Part shown: positions 49,602-59,505 of the stretch, in pieces
Position numbering within the stretch: position 1 is the first letter of the stretch
Layout: the number at the start of each line of letters is the position of its first letter
From: Acholeplasma oculi
Lineage (GTDB): Bacteria; Bacillota_I; Bacilli_A; Acholeplasmatales; Acholeplasmataceae
Assembly: GCF_900166985.1 (NCBI RefSeq)
Contig: NZ_FUZK01000001.1
Location: 1 to 64,000, forward strand
Length of the DNA: 64,000 bases
Reading direction: 5' to 3'
Made by a program: the position numbers and the translations under genes
Notes under the pieces: model-generated
Seen by the model: only the letters and a program-made list of their open reading frames with translations
Databases searched by the model: none
Told to the model about the DNA's origin: nothing

Positions 49602-51272
49602 ATGATAAATAAAATTAAACAAGATATTAAAACAATAATTAAAGATAAATTAAACGTTAATGATTTAATTATAGAAATACCTAAAAGAGGAGATTCAGAT
49701 TTAGCGATTCCTTTATTTAGTTATCAAAAATCATTATCAAAACCGCTTATGGAAGTTTTTGAACTTTTTAAAAATGAAATTATTCAATTAAATACTGTAT
49801 CCAAAGTGGAATTTGCAGGTGGATTTTTAAACATCTATTTAGAAAGAGAAAAGTTATCATTTGAAATATTAAAAAATATTCATACATTAAAATCCAATTA
49901 TGGTGATAAAGAAAAGAACAATGAAGTTGTTGTTATTGACTATTCATCACCGAATATTGCGAAGAGTTTTTCTGTTGGTCATTTAAGATCAACTGTTATT
50001 GGTAACTCACTGAAGCTTATCTTTGAAAAACAAGGTTATCAAGTTGTAGGTATTAACCATTTAGGAGATTGGGGTACCCAGTTTGGTCGAATGATTGTTG
50101 CTTATAACAAATGGGGCAACAAAGAAGATTTAGATAAAAATCCAATTGATTATTTACAATCGCTTTATGTAAGATTCCATAATGAAGCAGAAAAAGATGA
50201 ATCACTTCAACAAGAAGCTAGAGATGCATTTTTAAAACTTGAACAGAAAGATCCTGTTTATTTAAGTCTATGGCAACATTTTAGAGATGAATCCTTAAAA
50301 GAATTTATGGAAATGTATGAGCTATTAAATGTTCAATTTGATAGTTATAATGGTGAAGCATTCTATAATGATAAAATGGATAGTGTCGTAGAAGAATTAG
50401 CAGAAAAGAATCTCTTGGTAGAAGACCAAGGTGCTATGGTTGTTAAAGTGGATGAAAATCAACCACCAGTTCTCATTAAACGTTCAGATGGTGCAACACT
50501 CTACGCGACAAGAGATTTAGCAGCTTTACTTTACAGATATAAAACCTACAACTTTAGTAAAATTCTCTATGTTGTTGGAAATGAACAAAAACTTCATTTT
50601 GAAAACCTTAAAAAGGTAAGCCAAATGATGGGTTACAATTTCGATTTAGCACATGTTAACTTTGGACTCGTTCTTGTTGGTGGTAAGAAGATGTCTACCC
50701 GTGAAGGTAAGACTCAAAAACTTATCTATGTAATTAATGAAGCAATTCGTAATGCAAAAAAAGCAATTGAGGAAAAGAACCCTTTACTAGAAGATAAAGA
50801 AAGTGTTGCAAAATCCATTGGTGTTGGAGCTATCATTTTTAATGATTTAAAAAATGAAAGACATTTAGACATTGATTTTAATATGGATAATATGTTGAAA
50901 TTTGAAGGTCAAACAGGTCCTTATTTACAATATGCAATTGTAAGAATTTTTTCAATTCTAAGACAAAATCAATTAGATATAAGTTTTGTTCAACCAAGCA
51001 TATATCAAGAAGATATATATTTTAATTTAATCAAACTTATTGATCAATTCCCACATGTTATTACAAAGGCATCAGAAGATTTAACACCTTCCACCATTGC
51101 AAGATATCTATTAAATCTTTCTCAAGAGTTTAATGGATTCTATGCTAAGGTTAAAATTAATGATGAAAACCTACATGTTAGACATACAAACTTATTATTA
51201 GTAGATTCTATTTTAAATACTCTTGTAGAAGGGCTCAGATTGTTAGGGATAAAACATCTAGAAGCAATGTAA
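49602..51272 (+). CDS. argS: Arginine-tRNA ligase
   Basis: 556 residues. Class I synthetase: SVGHLRST stands for the HIGH motif (the serine form occurs in firmicute ArgRS), and KKMSTREGK for KMSKS. The C-terminal helical domain binds the anticodon. A TATAAT-like element lies near 49575, and GGAG precedes the ATG. Two bases separate it from the next gene. Confidence 0.96.
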   Translation: MINKIKQDIKTIIKDKLNVNDLIIEIPKRGDSDLAIPLFSYQKSLSKPLMEVFELFKNEIIQLNTVSKVEFAGGFLNIYLEREKLSFEILKNIHTLKSNYGDKEKNNEVVVIDYSSPNIAKSFSVGHLRSTVIGNSLKLIFEKQGYQVVGINHLGDWGTQFGRMIVAYNKWGNKEDLDKNPIDYLQSLYVRFHNEAEKDESLQQEARDAFLKLEQKDPVYLSLWQHFRDESLKEFMEMYELLNVQFDSYNGEAFYNDKMDSVVEELAEKNLLVEDQGAMVVKVDENQPPVLIKRSDGATLYATRDLAALLYRYKTYNFSKILYVVGNEQKLHFENLKKVSQMMGYNFDLAHVNFGLVLVGGKKMSTREGKTQKLIYVINEAIRNAKKAIEEKNPLLEDKESVAKSIGVGAIIFNDLKNERHLDIDFNMDNMLKFEGQTGPYLQYAIVRIFSILRQNQLDISFVQPSIYQEDIYFNLIKLIDQFPHVITKASEDLTPSTIARYLLNLSQEFNGFYAKVKINDENLHVRHTNLLLVDSILNTLVEGLRLLGIKHLEAM

Positions 51273-51273
51273 T

Positions 51274-52317
51274 ATGGAGACAAATAAAGATAATAAACAA
51301 CAAAAGATTTGGTTAAACATCGTCATGGTTATCATCATACTATTTACGCTTATTACAGTTGTAGGTAGTGTTTCTGACTTTAATCAAATTTTTGACACAC
51401 TAAAAAATGTAAATTCAGGATATTTGATGATTGCACTCAGTTTAAGTCTTTTGAGTTTTTTATCGATGTCTTTATCAAGTCATATCGTCTTACGTGCACT
51501 AAATAAAAAATTAAGTTTAGGAACGGGCTTCTTAATACAAACAGTTGAACCATTCTTCAATGGGATTACACCATTTTCTAGTGGTGCACAACCCTTCCAA
51601 ATTTATTACTACCATAAACATGGTGTGGATGTGGATGAGTCCACATCTGTATTAATTGTTAATTTTATACTCTATCAAATGGTATCAGTGTTACTTTCTA
51701 CGATTGGATTAATTATTTATTTTGATCAAATTATACAGTTACTTGGAAATAATTCATACTACATCATCATAGGGTATAGTATCAATACGATTATTTTAGT
51801 AGGTTTATTTTTACTTTCATACATTAAAGGTGTATATATTATTTTTGAGAAATTGTTTGAGTTTTTGGAGAAATTCAAACTAACAAGAAAATTAGCAAGT
51901 AAATTGAAACTGAGAACCGCATCATTTGTTAAGGAGTTTCAAACAGGTGTTCGATTCTTATTTACCAAAAAACGTGTATTTATTACAGGATCATTACTCA
52001 AACTCATTAGTTTATTGTTATTATATGCATCTACAATTTATATTTCATATGCATTAGGTATTACAATAAATTCTCTAAACATAGCATTCTATTTAATCAT
52101 CGTAGGCGTATTAGCTGTAACTACGATGATGTTTGTACCACTTCCAGGAGCGAGTGGTGGAACTGAAATTGCATTTACACTATTATTAGGTGGTATGTAT
52201 ACAAGTATTGAACTCGTTACTTTAATGTTACTATGGAGACTTACAACATACTACTTTGGAATGATATACGGATTTGTTGGATTTATGATATTAAGAAAAA
52301 GGAAGGTATCCATATGA
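51274..52317 (+). CDS. LPG-synthase-type flippase domain membrane protein (UPF0104)
   Basis: 347 residues with about eight TM helices. ITPFSSGAQPFQIYYYHKHGV and VPLPGASGGTEIAFTLLL are the signatures of the lysylphosphatidylglycerol-synthase flippase-like family. Its stop overlaps the start of the glucolipid synthase gene (ATGA), suggesting it flips or delivers a lipid linked to that enzyme. The lipid substrate is inferred. Confidence 0.83.
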   Translation: METNKDNKQQKIWLNIVMVIIILFTLITVVGSVSDFNQIFDTLKNVNSGYLMIALSLSLLSFLSMSLSSHIVLRALNKKLSLGTGFLIQTVEPFFNGITPFSSGAQPFQIYYYHKHGVDVDESTSVLIVNFILYQMVSVLLSTIGLIIYFDQIIQLLGNNSYYIIIGYSINTIILVGLFLLSYIKGVYIIFEKLFEFLEKFKLTRKLASKLKLRTASFVKEFQTGVRFLFTKKRVFITGSLLKLISLLLLYASTIYISYALGITINSLNIAFYLIIVGVLAVTTMMFVPLPGASGGTEIAFTLLLGGMYTSIELVTLMLLWRLTTYYFGMIYGFVGFMILRKRKVSI

Positions 52318-53519
52318 GAATAGGGATATTTACGGAAGCATATAAACCTTTAATTTCAGGTGTAGTTACTTCGGTTGTTACCCTAAAAGAGGGTCTAGAA
52401 GCTCTTGGACATGAGGTTTATGTTATTACACCTAGAGCACCTAAACAAAAGGAAGAATTAGATCCCTATGTGATTCGATTACGAGGTATTGTAATACCTA
52501 GAAAATCGCTTAAAGGATTTAGACTCGTTCCTTGGGTCAAAAGACACTTGAATCGTATAAAACATCTTCAACTCGATTTGGTTCATATTCATACAGAATT
52601 TTCAATGGGTTTGTTAGGGTTAGCTGTTGGAAAAAAATATAGAATACCTATTGTTTATACACTCCATACAAGTTATCAAGATTACACACATTATGTATCT
52701 AAATTGATGACATATATGATACCAAATACATCTAAAAAATTAGCATTTTTCATCAATAATCATTACACTAAGCATTGTGATATGACAATTGTTCCTACAA
52801 AAAAGATATATGATAAAATGATCCGTCTAAAACATGATGGACGTTTTACAATATTACCTTCAGGAATTGATTTAAAACCATTTTATAAAGAATCCTATCA
52901 TGCTGAAAAAGTTCAACAATTAAAGGATCAACTGAATATTAAAGATGGTGAATTTATTGCAATGATTGTTGCCCGTGTTGCTAAAGAAAAATCAATTAAT
53001 GACTTGATTGTTGCATTCTCTGAATTCCATAAAGATTATCCAAATTCCAAGTTCTTTATTATTGGAGATGGACCTGAAAAACCTGCACTTGAACACCTTA
53101 TCGAAAAGAAGAAGGCTGGTGAATATATTAAAATGTTAGGCTTTATTCCTCATGAAGTCGTTGGTTTATACTATCAAGTTGCTGATGTGTTCTTGAATGC
53201 ATCTACAACTGAAACACAAGGATTAACCTATGTGGAGGCGCTAGCTGCATCTTTACCTATCATCGTTCGTTATGATGAAGTTTTTGATTCATTTGTTGAA
53301 GATGGGAAAAATGGAATCTTTTTTAGAAAAACAGAAGAGCTTGTTGATAAATTAAAGGAAATCCAAGAAAAGCCTGAAATACTAAAAACACTTCAGTTAA
53401 ATGCAAAAGAATCTGTAAAAAAATATTCCAAAGAATCTTATGCAAAAAGTGCTCAAAAGTTATATCTTGAGTTAATCGAAGAAAATAAAACTAAATTGTC
53501 ATTGAAAAAAACAAGGTAA
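52314..53519 (+). CDS. 1,2-diacylglycerol 3-glucosyltransferase-like (monoglucosyldiacylglycerol synthase)
   Basis: 401 residues, GT4 glycosyltransferase with two Rossmann domains. The opening MRIGIFTEAYKPLISGVVTS and GLEALGHEVYVITP closely resemble the Acholeplasma laidlawii synthase alMGS. The nucleotide-sugar site shows STTETQGLTYVEALAASLP (the E-x7-E motif). Basic surface segments would bind acidic lipid at the membrane. ATG 52314 after AAGGAAGG is chosen over an upstream in-frame ATG. It makes the glucolipid that sets membrane curvature in acholeplasmas. Confidence 0.85.
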   Translation: MRIGIFTEAYKPLISGVVTSVVTLKEGLEALGHEVYVITPRAPKQKEELDPYVIRLRGIVIPRKSLKGFRLVPWVKRHLNRIKHLQLDLVHIHTEFSMGLLGLAVGKKYRIPIVYTLHTSYQDYTHYVSKLMTYMIPNTSKKLAFFINNHYTKHCDMTIVPTKKIYDKMIRLKHDGRFTILPSGIDLKPFYKESYHAEKVQQLKDQLNIKDGEFIAMIVARVAKEKSINDLIVAFSEFHKDYPNSKFFIIGDGPEKPALEHLIEKKKAGEYIKMLGFIPHEVVGLYYQVADVFLNASTTETQGLTYVEALAASLPIIVRYDEVFDSFVEDGKNGIFFRKTEELVDKLKEIQEKPEILKTLQLNAKESVKKYSKESYAKSAQKLYLELIEENKTKLSLKKTR

Positions 53520-53530
53520 GATGATACAAT
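53502..53530 (+). promoter_or_regulatory. tRNA-Leu promoter
   Basis: TTGAAA (53502-53507), 17-base spacer, TACAAT (53525-53530). It starts inside the end of the glycosyltransferase gene and lies 15 bases before the tRNA. Confidence 0.7.
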
Positions 53531-53544
53531 CTTACTTGTTATCT

Positions 53545-53628
53545 CCCCGTGTGGCGAAATGGTAGACGCGCTTGACTCAAAATCAAGTAGTGAGAGCTGT
53601 GCTGGTTCGAGTCCGGTCACGGGGACCA
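53545..53628 (+). tRNA. tRNA-Leu (anticodon CAA)
   Basis: Acceptor CCCCGTG (53545-53551) pairs with CACGGGG, then A and encoded CCA. Anticodon stem CTTGA/TCAAG encloses CTCAAAA with CAA at 53578-53580. A long variable arm (class II) and the T loop TTCGAGT are present. Reads UUG codons. 84 bases. Confidence 0.97.
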
Positions 53629-53640
53629 TTTTTAAATGAA

Positions 53641-53664
53641 ATGACTCCTTTGGGAGTCTTTTTC
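53641..53664 (+). terminator. tRNA-Leu terminator
   Basis: GACTCC (53643-53648) / GGAGTC (53653-53658), then T5. Confidence 0.8.
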
Positions 53665-53694
53665 ATAGATTCATAAAACTGTTGGAGGCACCTG

Positions 53695-54246
53695 ATGAAA
53701 GAAGTAAAATAAAATAAGAATATAAACATTAATCAAGCAAAGGACATGTTTTTTGAATGTCAAGGTAGCATGATGCATTTAGACCGTGAGTTTCCTCAAT
53801 ATAGGGGCTATAAAATAAGTCCTGAAACCGAGAAAATTTGGAAAGAGGAAATCATATCTAAGATTTTATTAGAAATCAAGTATCAAACAGGTATTGAAAG
53901 AACAAATAGTTTAAGCAAACTTTCAAATATTTATGAGTCTGATGCCATGATTCAGTTTTTATATGATCATTTAGAAATGAGCAATTTGGACGGATATTCA
54001 AAAATCGTTTGTTTAGAAATATTGAAAAAAATGATGCAATCATTAAATATTATGAATAAATACAATAAACTCAACCAACCAGATGCTAAGACGTATGTTC
54101 AAGCAATCAAAGATAAAATCAATCTTTATAAGAATAATTTAAGTCATCAACAAATTACAATTGATGAAACTTATAAAGATTCATATCTGCTTAAATATTA
54201 CGATTTTAGTCAAGAAAATTTAAAAAAGCGAATTGAACAAATCTAA
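53695..54246 (+). pseudogene. Unknown gene with in-frame stop at codon 6
   Basis: A well-placed start (ATG 53695 with GGAGG upstream) reads MKEVK and then TAA at 53710-53712. The same frame continues with NKNINQAKDMFFECQGSMMHL and stays open to 54246. The only later start, ATG 53746, has AAAGGA one base away, too close for normal initiation. The remaining 166 residues are helical, charged and not recognised. Either the gene is recently broken or it starts internally at low rate. Confidence 0.6.
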
Positions 54247-54348
54247 ACTTTCTCATATTGTAAATGTAATGTAAATAATTCATATCAAGTATGTAAGTAC
54301 ACTCAATATCCATCAAATATCTTATATAATATATTTGAGGTGATTGAT

Positions 54349-54744
54349 ATGAAAAAGGTTGCATTTGTATGTGTACATAATTCCTGTAGAAGTCAAATGG
54401 CTGAAGGATTTGCAAAGTATTATGGTCAAGGTATTATGGATGTTTATTCAGCAGGTACAGAGAATTATCATGAAGTTAAGCCTTTGGCAGTTGAGGTAAT
54501 GAATGAGGTTAATATTTCTCTTGAAAATCAAAAACCAAAACTTCTCGATGAAATTCCAATACCAGATATTTTAATTACGATGGGATGTGAAGCGAAATGT
54601 CCATGGCTTCCTAATGAACATCAAGAAGACTGGGGATTAGAAGATCCAAGTGGGTTAGGGATAGAAGCATTTAGAAAAACCAGGGAACTCATTCGTCAAA
54701 AAGTATTAGAATTAATTGATAGAATTAAAGATAATAGACTTTAA
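54349..54744 (+). CDS. arsC: Arsenate reductase / low-molecular-weight phosphatase family protein
   Basis: 131 residues. CVHNSCRSQMAEG is the P-loop (C8, R14) of the thioredoxin-coupled ArsC group, and GCEAKCPWLP holds the two further redox cysteines used to reduce arsenate. EDPSGLG matches the general-acid loop. ATG 54349 with GAGGTG upstream is chosen over GTG 54340. No arsR or arsB gene adjoins it, so a general phosphatase role is possible. Confidence 0.82.
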   Translation: MKKVAFVCVHNSCRSQMAEGFAKYYGQGIMDVYSAGTENYHEVKPLAVEVMNEVNISLENQKPKLLDEIPIPDILITMGCEAKCPWLPNEHQEDWGLEDPSGLGIEAFRKTRELIRQKVLELIDRIKDNRL

Positions 54745-54759
54745 CAACTTAAAAGTTTA

Positions 54760-54800
54760 AAAAAACACAAGAAAATCAAATTTTTCTTGTGTTTTTTATG
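54760..54800 (+). terminator. Terminator after the arsC-like gene
   Basis: AAAAACACAAGAAAA pairs with TTTTCTTGTGTTTTT (54782-54796), continuing T residues. Confidence 0.82.
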
Positions 54801-54867
54801 TAAATTTGTTGTAAAAATGTTATATTAAAATAGTCATAACAAAATCAGAAAGAAAGAAGAAATAGAC

Positions 54868-56040
54868 ATGAAAAACATAAGTAACTCGGGTGTTGACTCG
54901 GCATCATCAACACCAACATTCTGGCAAAAGACAAAAGCATTTTTAAACAAGACTTTAAATGCGATGACATTCGGTATCTTTGGTACCATTGTTGTAGGTG
55001 CAATCGTCCAATCGATTGGTGTTGTTCTAGGCATTGATGTATTATCTATGCGAGTCGCATCTATCTTAACTTCATTACTTGGAATGGGGATTGGATTAAG
55101 TATCGGTTTAGCACTTAAAGTAGATGGATTAAAACTTGTTATGTTAAGTGTAGCAGGTGGTATAGCAACCCTGCTGAAGATTGATTTTAATTTAAATGGT
55201 TGGTTTGATCCAGCAAAATCTTCAAATAATCCAATAACTGCATATATTGTTGTTATTGCAGTATACTTTTTACTACAAACTGTCTTTAGGAAAAAGACAG
55301 CTTATGATTTATTCTTTATTCCGTTATTAACAGTTCTAGGAGCGATTTTAGCTGCATTTTTAATATCCTGGCCAATTGATAGATTGATGGAAGCAATTTA
55401 TTCAACTATACGTTTCTTTATGAATTTAGAACCATATACAACATCAGCATTTATCGCATTAATTTTTGGTATTTTATTAACATTACCATTTATTAGTAGT
55501 GCGGGTGTAGCAATTGCAGTATTCTCTGTACCATTTGGTGTCGGTAATGCTTTAGCGATACCTGATCCGATTGCAATCGCAGCAATGTGTGCTGCTGTTA
55601 TTGGATGTAGTGCACAAATGGTCGGATTTTCAATTCAAACAATTAGAAAAAATGATATTGGAACAATCTTTACAGTTGGACTTGCAAGTTCTATGTTTCA
55701 ATTTAAAAATATTGTTAAAAAACCAATAACATGGGTACCAACACTTGTAGCAAGTTTTGTACTTGCACCACTTTCTTATTTTATTTTTAGTGGTTATGAA
55801 TGGTTTATATCATCTATTCCTGTAGGACATCAGTTCAGTGCAGTTTGGGCAGGTATGGGAACAAGTGGCATTGTTGGTCAACTTCAAACCTTAACAATTG
55901 GAAATTATTCCTTAAACGCTTGGTTATTTGTAGGATCACAAGTGCTCTTTCCTGCAGTTTTAGTATATTGGTTAGATATGTTATTCATTAAGATGAATTG
56001 GTATACTGAAAATGATTTAATTTTGGATACATCATTGTAA
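54868..56040 (+). CDS. PTS IIC-like membrane transporter (PTS_EIIC_2 type)
   Basis: 390 residues with about ten TM helices (FGIFGTIVVGAIVQSIGVVLGI and GIGLSIGLALKVDGLK near the start; PFISSAGVAIAVFSVPFGVGNALAIPDPI in the middle). This fits the YIIC/PTS_EIIC_2 family of stand-alone IIC-like proteins, which lack the phosphotransfer domains. No IIA or IIB gene is adjacent. The substrate is unknown. Confidence 0.72.
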   Translation: MKNISNSGVDSASSTPTFWQKTKAFLNKTLNAMTFGIFGTIVVGAIVQSIGVVLGIDVLSMRVASILTSLLGMGIGLSIGLALKVDGLKLVMLSVAGGIATLLKIDFNLNGWFDPAKSSNNPITAYIVVIAVYFLLQTVFRKKTAYDLFFIPLLTVLGAILAAFLISWPIDRLMEAIYSTIRFFMNLEPYTTSAFIALIFGILLTLPFISSAGVAIAVFSVPFGVGNALAIPDPIAIAAMCAAVIGCSAQMVGFSIQTIRKNDIGTIFTVGLASSMFQFKNIVKKPITWVPTLVASFVLAPLSYFIFSGYEWFISSIPVGHQFSAVWAGMGTSGIVGQLQTLTIGNYSLNAWLFVGSQVLFPAVLVYWLDMLFIKMNWYTENDLILDTSL

Positions 56041-56041
56041 G

Positions 56042-56070
56042 ATTAATCCCTTAATTGGGGTTAATTTTTT
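56042..56070 (+). terminator. Terminator after the IIC-like gene
   Basis: ATTAA-T-CCC pairs with GGGTTAAT with one bulge, then T6. Confidence 0.6.
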
Positions 56071-56122
56071 AATTTCAATTTTTATAAAAAAATAAGTGAT
56101 ACAATAAAATTAGGTGAATAAA

Positions 56123-57559
56123 ATGAAAAGAAATTTAAGTTTATTAATGGATTTTTATGAATTGACAATGGCTAATGGATACTTTAAAGACGGTAGACAT
56201 CAAGATATTGCTGTATTTGATGTTTTCTTTAGAAGTATACCAGATGATGGCGGATATGCAATATTTGCTGGACTAGAATCCATTATCGACTATATTGAAA
56301 ATCTTCGATTTGATGATGAGGATATCAATTATTTAAAATCAAGAAACATTTTTGATGAAGGTTTTCTAAAGTATTTAGAAAATTTTAAATTTACATCAGA
56401 TGTTTATGCTATAGAAGAGGGAACTCCGATTTTCCCTAATGAGCCGTTATTTATCATCAAAGGACCGATTATTGAATGTCAATTAATCGAGACGATGGTT
56501 TTATTATCTATCAATCATCAATCATTAATTGCTACTAAAACATCAAGAATCGTAAGAGAAGCTAAGGGCAGACCAGTGTTTGAGTTTGGTGCTAGAAGAG
56601 CACACTCATTTGATGCTGCTAATTTAGGTGCTAGAAGTGCTTATATTGGAGGTGTTACTGGAACATCCAATACACTTGCTGGACGTCTCTTTAATATCCC
56701 TGCATTGGGTACAATGGCACACTCTTATGTACAAAGTTTTGAATCAGAGTTTGAAGCATTTAAGAGTTATGCACTCAATTATCCAGATAATACTTTATTA
56801 TTGGTGGATACGTATGATACACTCCATCAAGGCATACCAAATGCCATAAGAGTTCATAATGAGATACTCAAACCTATGGGTAAATCACTTAAAGGCATTC
56901 GAATTGATTCAGGTGACTTAGCATATCTTTCTAAAAAAGTTCGAACATTATTAGATGAAGCTGGTTTAACTGATACAAAGATTACAGTATCTAATGCATT
57001 AGATGAATTTATTATTAGAGATTTAGTGGTTCATCAAGATGCAATGATTGATTCATTCGGTGTTGGTGAACGATTAATTACCGCAAGAAGTGAAGCTGTT
57101 TTTGGAGGTGTATTTAAATTAAGTGCACTTGAAGAAGATGGTAAACTTATCCCTAAAATAAAAATATCAGATAATGTTGCTAAAACAACAATTCCTGGAT
57201 TTAAACAACTTTACCGTTTTTATGATGAAAATAATATGGCTATTGCAGACTTGATTACTTTACATGATGAAGTAATCGATTCTACAAAACCTTATACTCT
57301 CTTTGATCCTATGCATCCATGGAAACAAAAAGTCGTTGAAAATTTTAGAGTTGAAAAAAAGTTAGTTCCTATTTTTGAAAAGGGTAAATTAGTTTATAAT
57401 ATACCTAAATTATCAGAGATTAGAAAACGAAAAGAACAATTATTTGAATCCCTTTGGAAGGAAGTTATTCGTCTAAAAAATCCTCATGAATATTATGTGG
57501 ATTTATCTCAAGATTTATGGGATATTCGACAAGAACTCATTACAAAACATAAAAACTAG
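56123..57559 (+). CDS. pncB: Nicotinate phosphoribosyltransferase
   Basis: 478 residues. LLMDFYELTMANGYFK at the start, EFGARRAHSFDAANLGARSAYIGG in the middle, and GIRIDSGDLAYLSKK mark the family. It converts nicotinate and PRPP to nicotinate mononucleotide, the salvage route to NAD. ATG 56123 with AGGTGA upstream is chosen; the frame opens at GTG 56114. It is followed after 3 bases by a MATE exporter. Confidence 0.94.
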   Translation: MKRNLSLLMDFYELTMANGYFKDGRHQDIAVFDVFFRSIPDDGGYAIFAGLESIIDYIENLRFDDEDINYLKSRNIFDEGFLKYLENFKFTSDVYAIEEGTPIFPNEPLFIIKGPIIECQLIETMVLLSINHQSLIATKTSRIVREAKGRPVFEFGARRAHSFDAANLGARSAYIGGVTGTSNTLAGRLFNIPALGTMAHSYVQSFESEFEAFKSYALNYPDNTLLLVDTYDTLHQGIPNAIRVHNEILKPMGKSLKGIRIDSGDLAYLSKKVRTLLDEAGLTDTKITVSNALDEFIIRDLVVHQDAMIDSFGVGERLITARSEAVFGGVFKLSALEEDGKLIPKIKISDNVAKTTIPGFKQLYRFYDENNMAIADLITLHDEVIDSTKPYTLFDPMHPWKQKVVENFRVEKKLVPIFEKGKLVYNIPKLSEIRKRKEQLFESLWKEVIRLKNPHEYYVDLSQDLWDIRQELITKHKN

Positions 57560-57562
57560 AAA

Positions 57563-58993
57563 GTGACAACATGTATCATGCAAAAGGAAATGTCTAAAAA
57601 TACTAAGCGAATTTTAAAGGGGAAGCATATATGGTTATATATGCTCCTTTTATCATTACCAATACTCATCAATAACTTAATTAAATCATTTAATGGAATG
57701 GTTGATATTTATTTTGTTGCAAGAATTGAAGGAGTTTCAACAGAAACTATTGATTCCGCAATGGCAGCTTTAAATATCCATGAGTCCTTTAATAATTTAA
57801 TACTTGCATTAGGAGTTGGATTATCCATTGCAGCAATGGCAATTATCTCTCAGTTTTTAGGGGCAAATAGACCCGATAAAGCAAAGCATTTTGCAGGTCA
57901 ATTTATGGTTATTTCAGTTATTATTGGATTATTACTTACAGGACTTATTCTTGGATTTTCGTGGTTCATAGTTTCTTTACTTGGAGCACAAGGTGAAACC
58001 TATACATTTGCATATGAATATTTTAATATAAGAAGTTTAGAATTAGTAGGTGTGATATTTTTCTTAGTCTATCAAGCAATTAGACAATCGCAAGGATCAA
58101 CTATCTTACCTACTGTATTTAATATTTCGGGTATTTTATTAAATATATTGCTCACTTGGTATTTTGTAGATATTCTAAAAATGGGAGTTGCAGGTTCTGC
58201 ATGGGCAACTGTCATTGGTAACTTAATTGTCGTACCAATTATGATTATTGACTTATTTACTAATAAAAAGTATATTTCATTAAGTTTTAAAGATTTAGTC
58301 CTTAAAAAATCAAGTGTTAAAGAAATATTTCCGTTTGCATATCCAGCAACAGTATCACACTCGGTTACATTCTTTGGATTCTTAATCATCAACTCATTTG
58401 TACTCTACCAATATGGTGATGTAGTATCAGCGAGTTTTTCCACAGGTAATAAACTAAGTCAACTATTGATGAATCCAATCTATGCGATTACTACAATTGG
58501 AGCGGTATTTATTGGTACCAACATTGGAAATAGGCAACCTGAACGCGCATTAAGAGTTTATAAAGAGTCTGGAACACTCACATTTTTATTAACAGTTGTT
58601 GCAATTAGTATTGCAATACTATTTAGAGAACCGTTTGTTAAACTCTTAGTTGGGGAAGGTAATCCTCAACTTATAGAAATATCAATAGAATATACATTAT
58701 GGTTATTGCTCACTCAACCATTTATGGCTATATTCCAAAATTATATGGCAATATTTAATGGTAGTGGTCAATCCAATTTAGGACTTAAAGCTCAATCCGT
58801 TCGTCTCTGGGCATTAAGAATTCCTACACTCTTCATTTTATTCTTCATATTCCCTCAAATGGGATATAGTGTTGTTTGGACAGCAATGAACATTTCTAAT
58901 ATCATCTCACTCTTCCACGCACATCACTTAAGAAAAAATATTCAACTGAGTGTAAAGGTTAATTTAGGCGAAGAAGGAGAAGTCTTTCCATGA
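57563..58993 (+). CDS. MATE-family efflux transporter
   Basis: 476 residues, 12 TM helices. LSLPILINNLIKSFNGMVDIYFVARI and AMAIISQFLGANRPDKAKHF are typical of DinF/NorM-type MATE proteins, which export cationic drugs by Na+ or H+ exchange. Start uncertain: GTG 57563, ATG 57578 or ATG 57590, none with a clear ribosome site. It overlaps trmL by 4 bases. Confidence 0.88.
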   Translation: MTTCIMQKEMSKNTKRILKGKHIWLYMLLLSLPILINNLIKSFNGMVDIYFVARIEGVSTETIDSAMAALNIHESFNNLILALGVGLSIAAMAIISQFLGANRPDKAKHFAGQFMVISVIIGLLLTGLILGFSWFIVSLLGAQGETYTFAYEYFNIRSLELVGVIFFLVYQAIRQSQGSTILPTVFNISGILLNILLTWYFVDILKMGVAGSAWATVIGNLIVVPIMIIDLFTNKKYISLSFKDLVLKKSSVKEIFPFAYPATVSHSVTFFGFLIINSFVLYQYGDVVSASFSTGNKLSQLLMNPIYAITTIGAVFIGTNIGNRQPERALRVYKESGTLTFLLTVVAISIAILFREPFVKLLVGEGNPQLIEISIEYTLWLLLTQPFMAIFQNYMAIFNGSGQSNLGLKAQSVRLWALRIPTLFILFFIFPQMGYSVVWTAMNISNIISLFHAHHLRKNIQLSVKVNLGEEGEVFP

Positions 58994-59505
58994 TACATAT
59001 CGTATTATGTCAACCAGAAATTCCACAAAACACGGGAAATATTATGAGAACAGCAGTGGGTTGTGGTGCGATGCTTCATTTAATTGAACCACTTGGTTTT
59101 AAAATTGATGATCAGAAACTAAGAAGAAGTGCTGTAGACTATTATGACCATCTAAATTTTAATATTCATAAGAGTTTAGATGTATTCATGGAAACGCATA
59201 AAGGGGTATACTTCTTTTTAACAAGATATGGAACACATAAACATTCTGAACCTAATTATAAAGATATCAAAGAAGATATTTTCTTGGTATTTGGGTCTGA
59301 ATCACACGGTATTGATCGTTTAGTTTTAAAAAACAATATTGAAAGAACATTTAGAATACCTACGAATGACAAGATAAGAAGTTTAAATCTTTCAAATGCT
59401 GTAGCAATTACAGTTTTTGAAGTCTTACGTCAACGTGATTATGAAGGTTTAATTGAATTTGAACCTGAAACTTTAAAGGGAAAGGATTATCTAAAAAACT
59501 TATGA
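58990..59505 (+). CDS. trmL: tRNA (cytidine/uridine-34) 2'-O-methyltransferase
   Basis: 171 residues, SPOUT fold. IHIVLCQPEIPQNTGNIMRTA, then FGSESHGID and IRSLNLSNAVAITVFEVLRQ form the knotted SAM site of TrmL (CspR/YibK). Methylates the wobble base of tRNA-Leu isoacceptors. AAGGAG precedes the start. It overlaps the next gene by 4 bases. Confidence 0.93.
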   Translation: MIHIVLCQPEIPQNTGNIMRTAVGCGAMLHLIEPLGFKIDDQKLRRSAVDYYDHLNFNIHKSLDVFMETHKGVYFFLTRYGTHKHSEPNYKDIKEDIFLVFGSESHGIDRLVLKNNIERTFRIPTNDKIRSLNLSNAVAITVFEVLRQRDYEGLIEFEPETLKGKDYLKNL

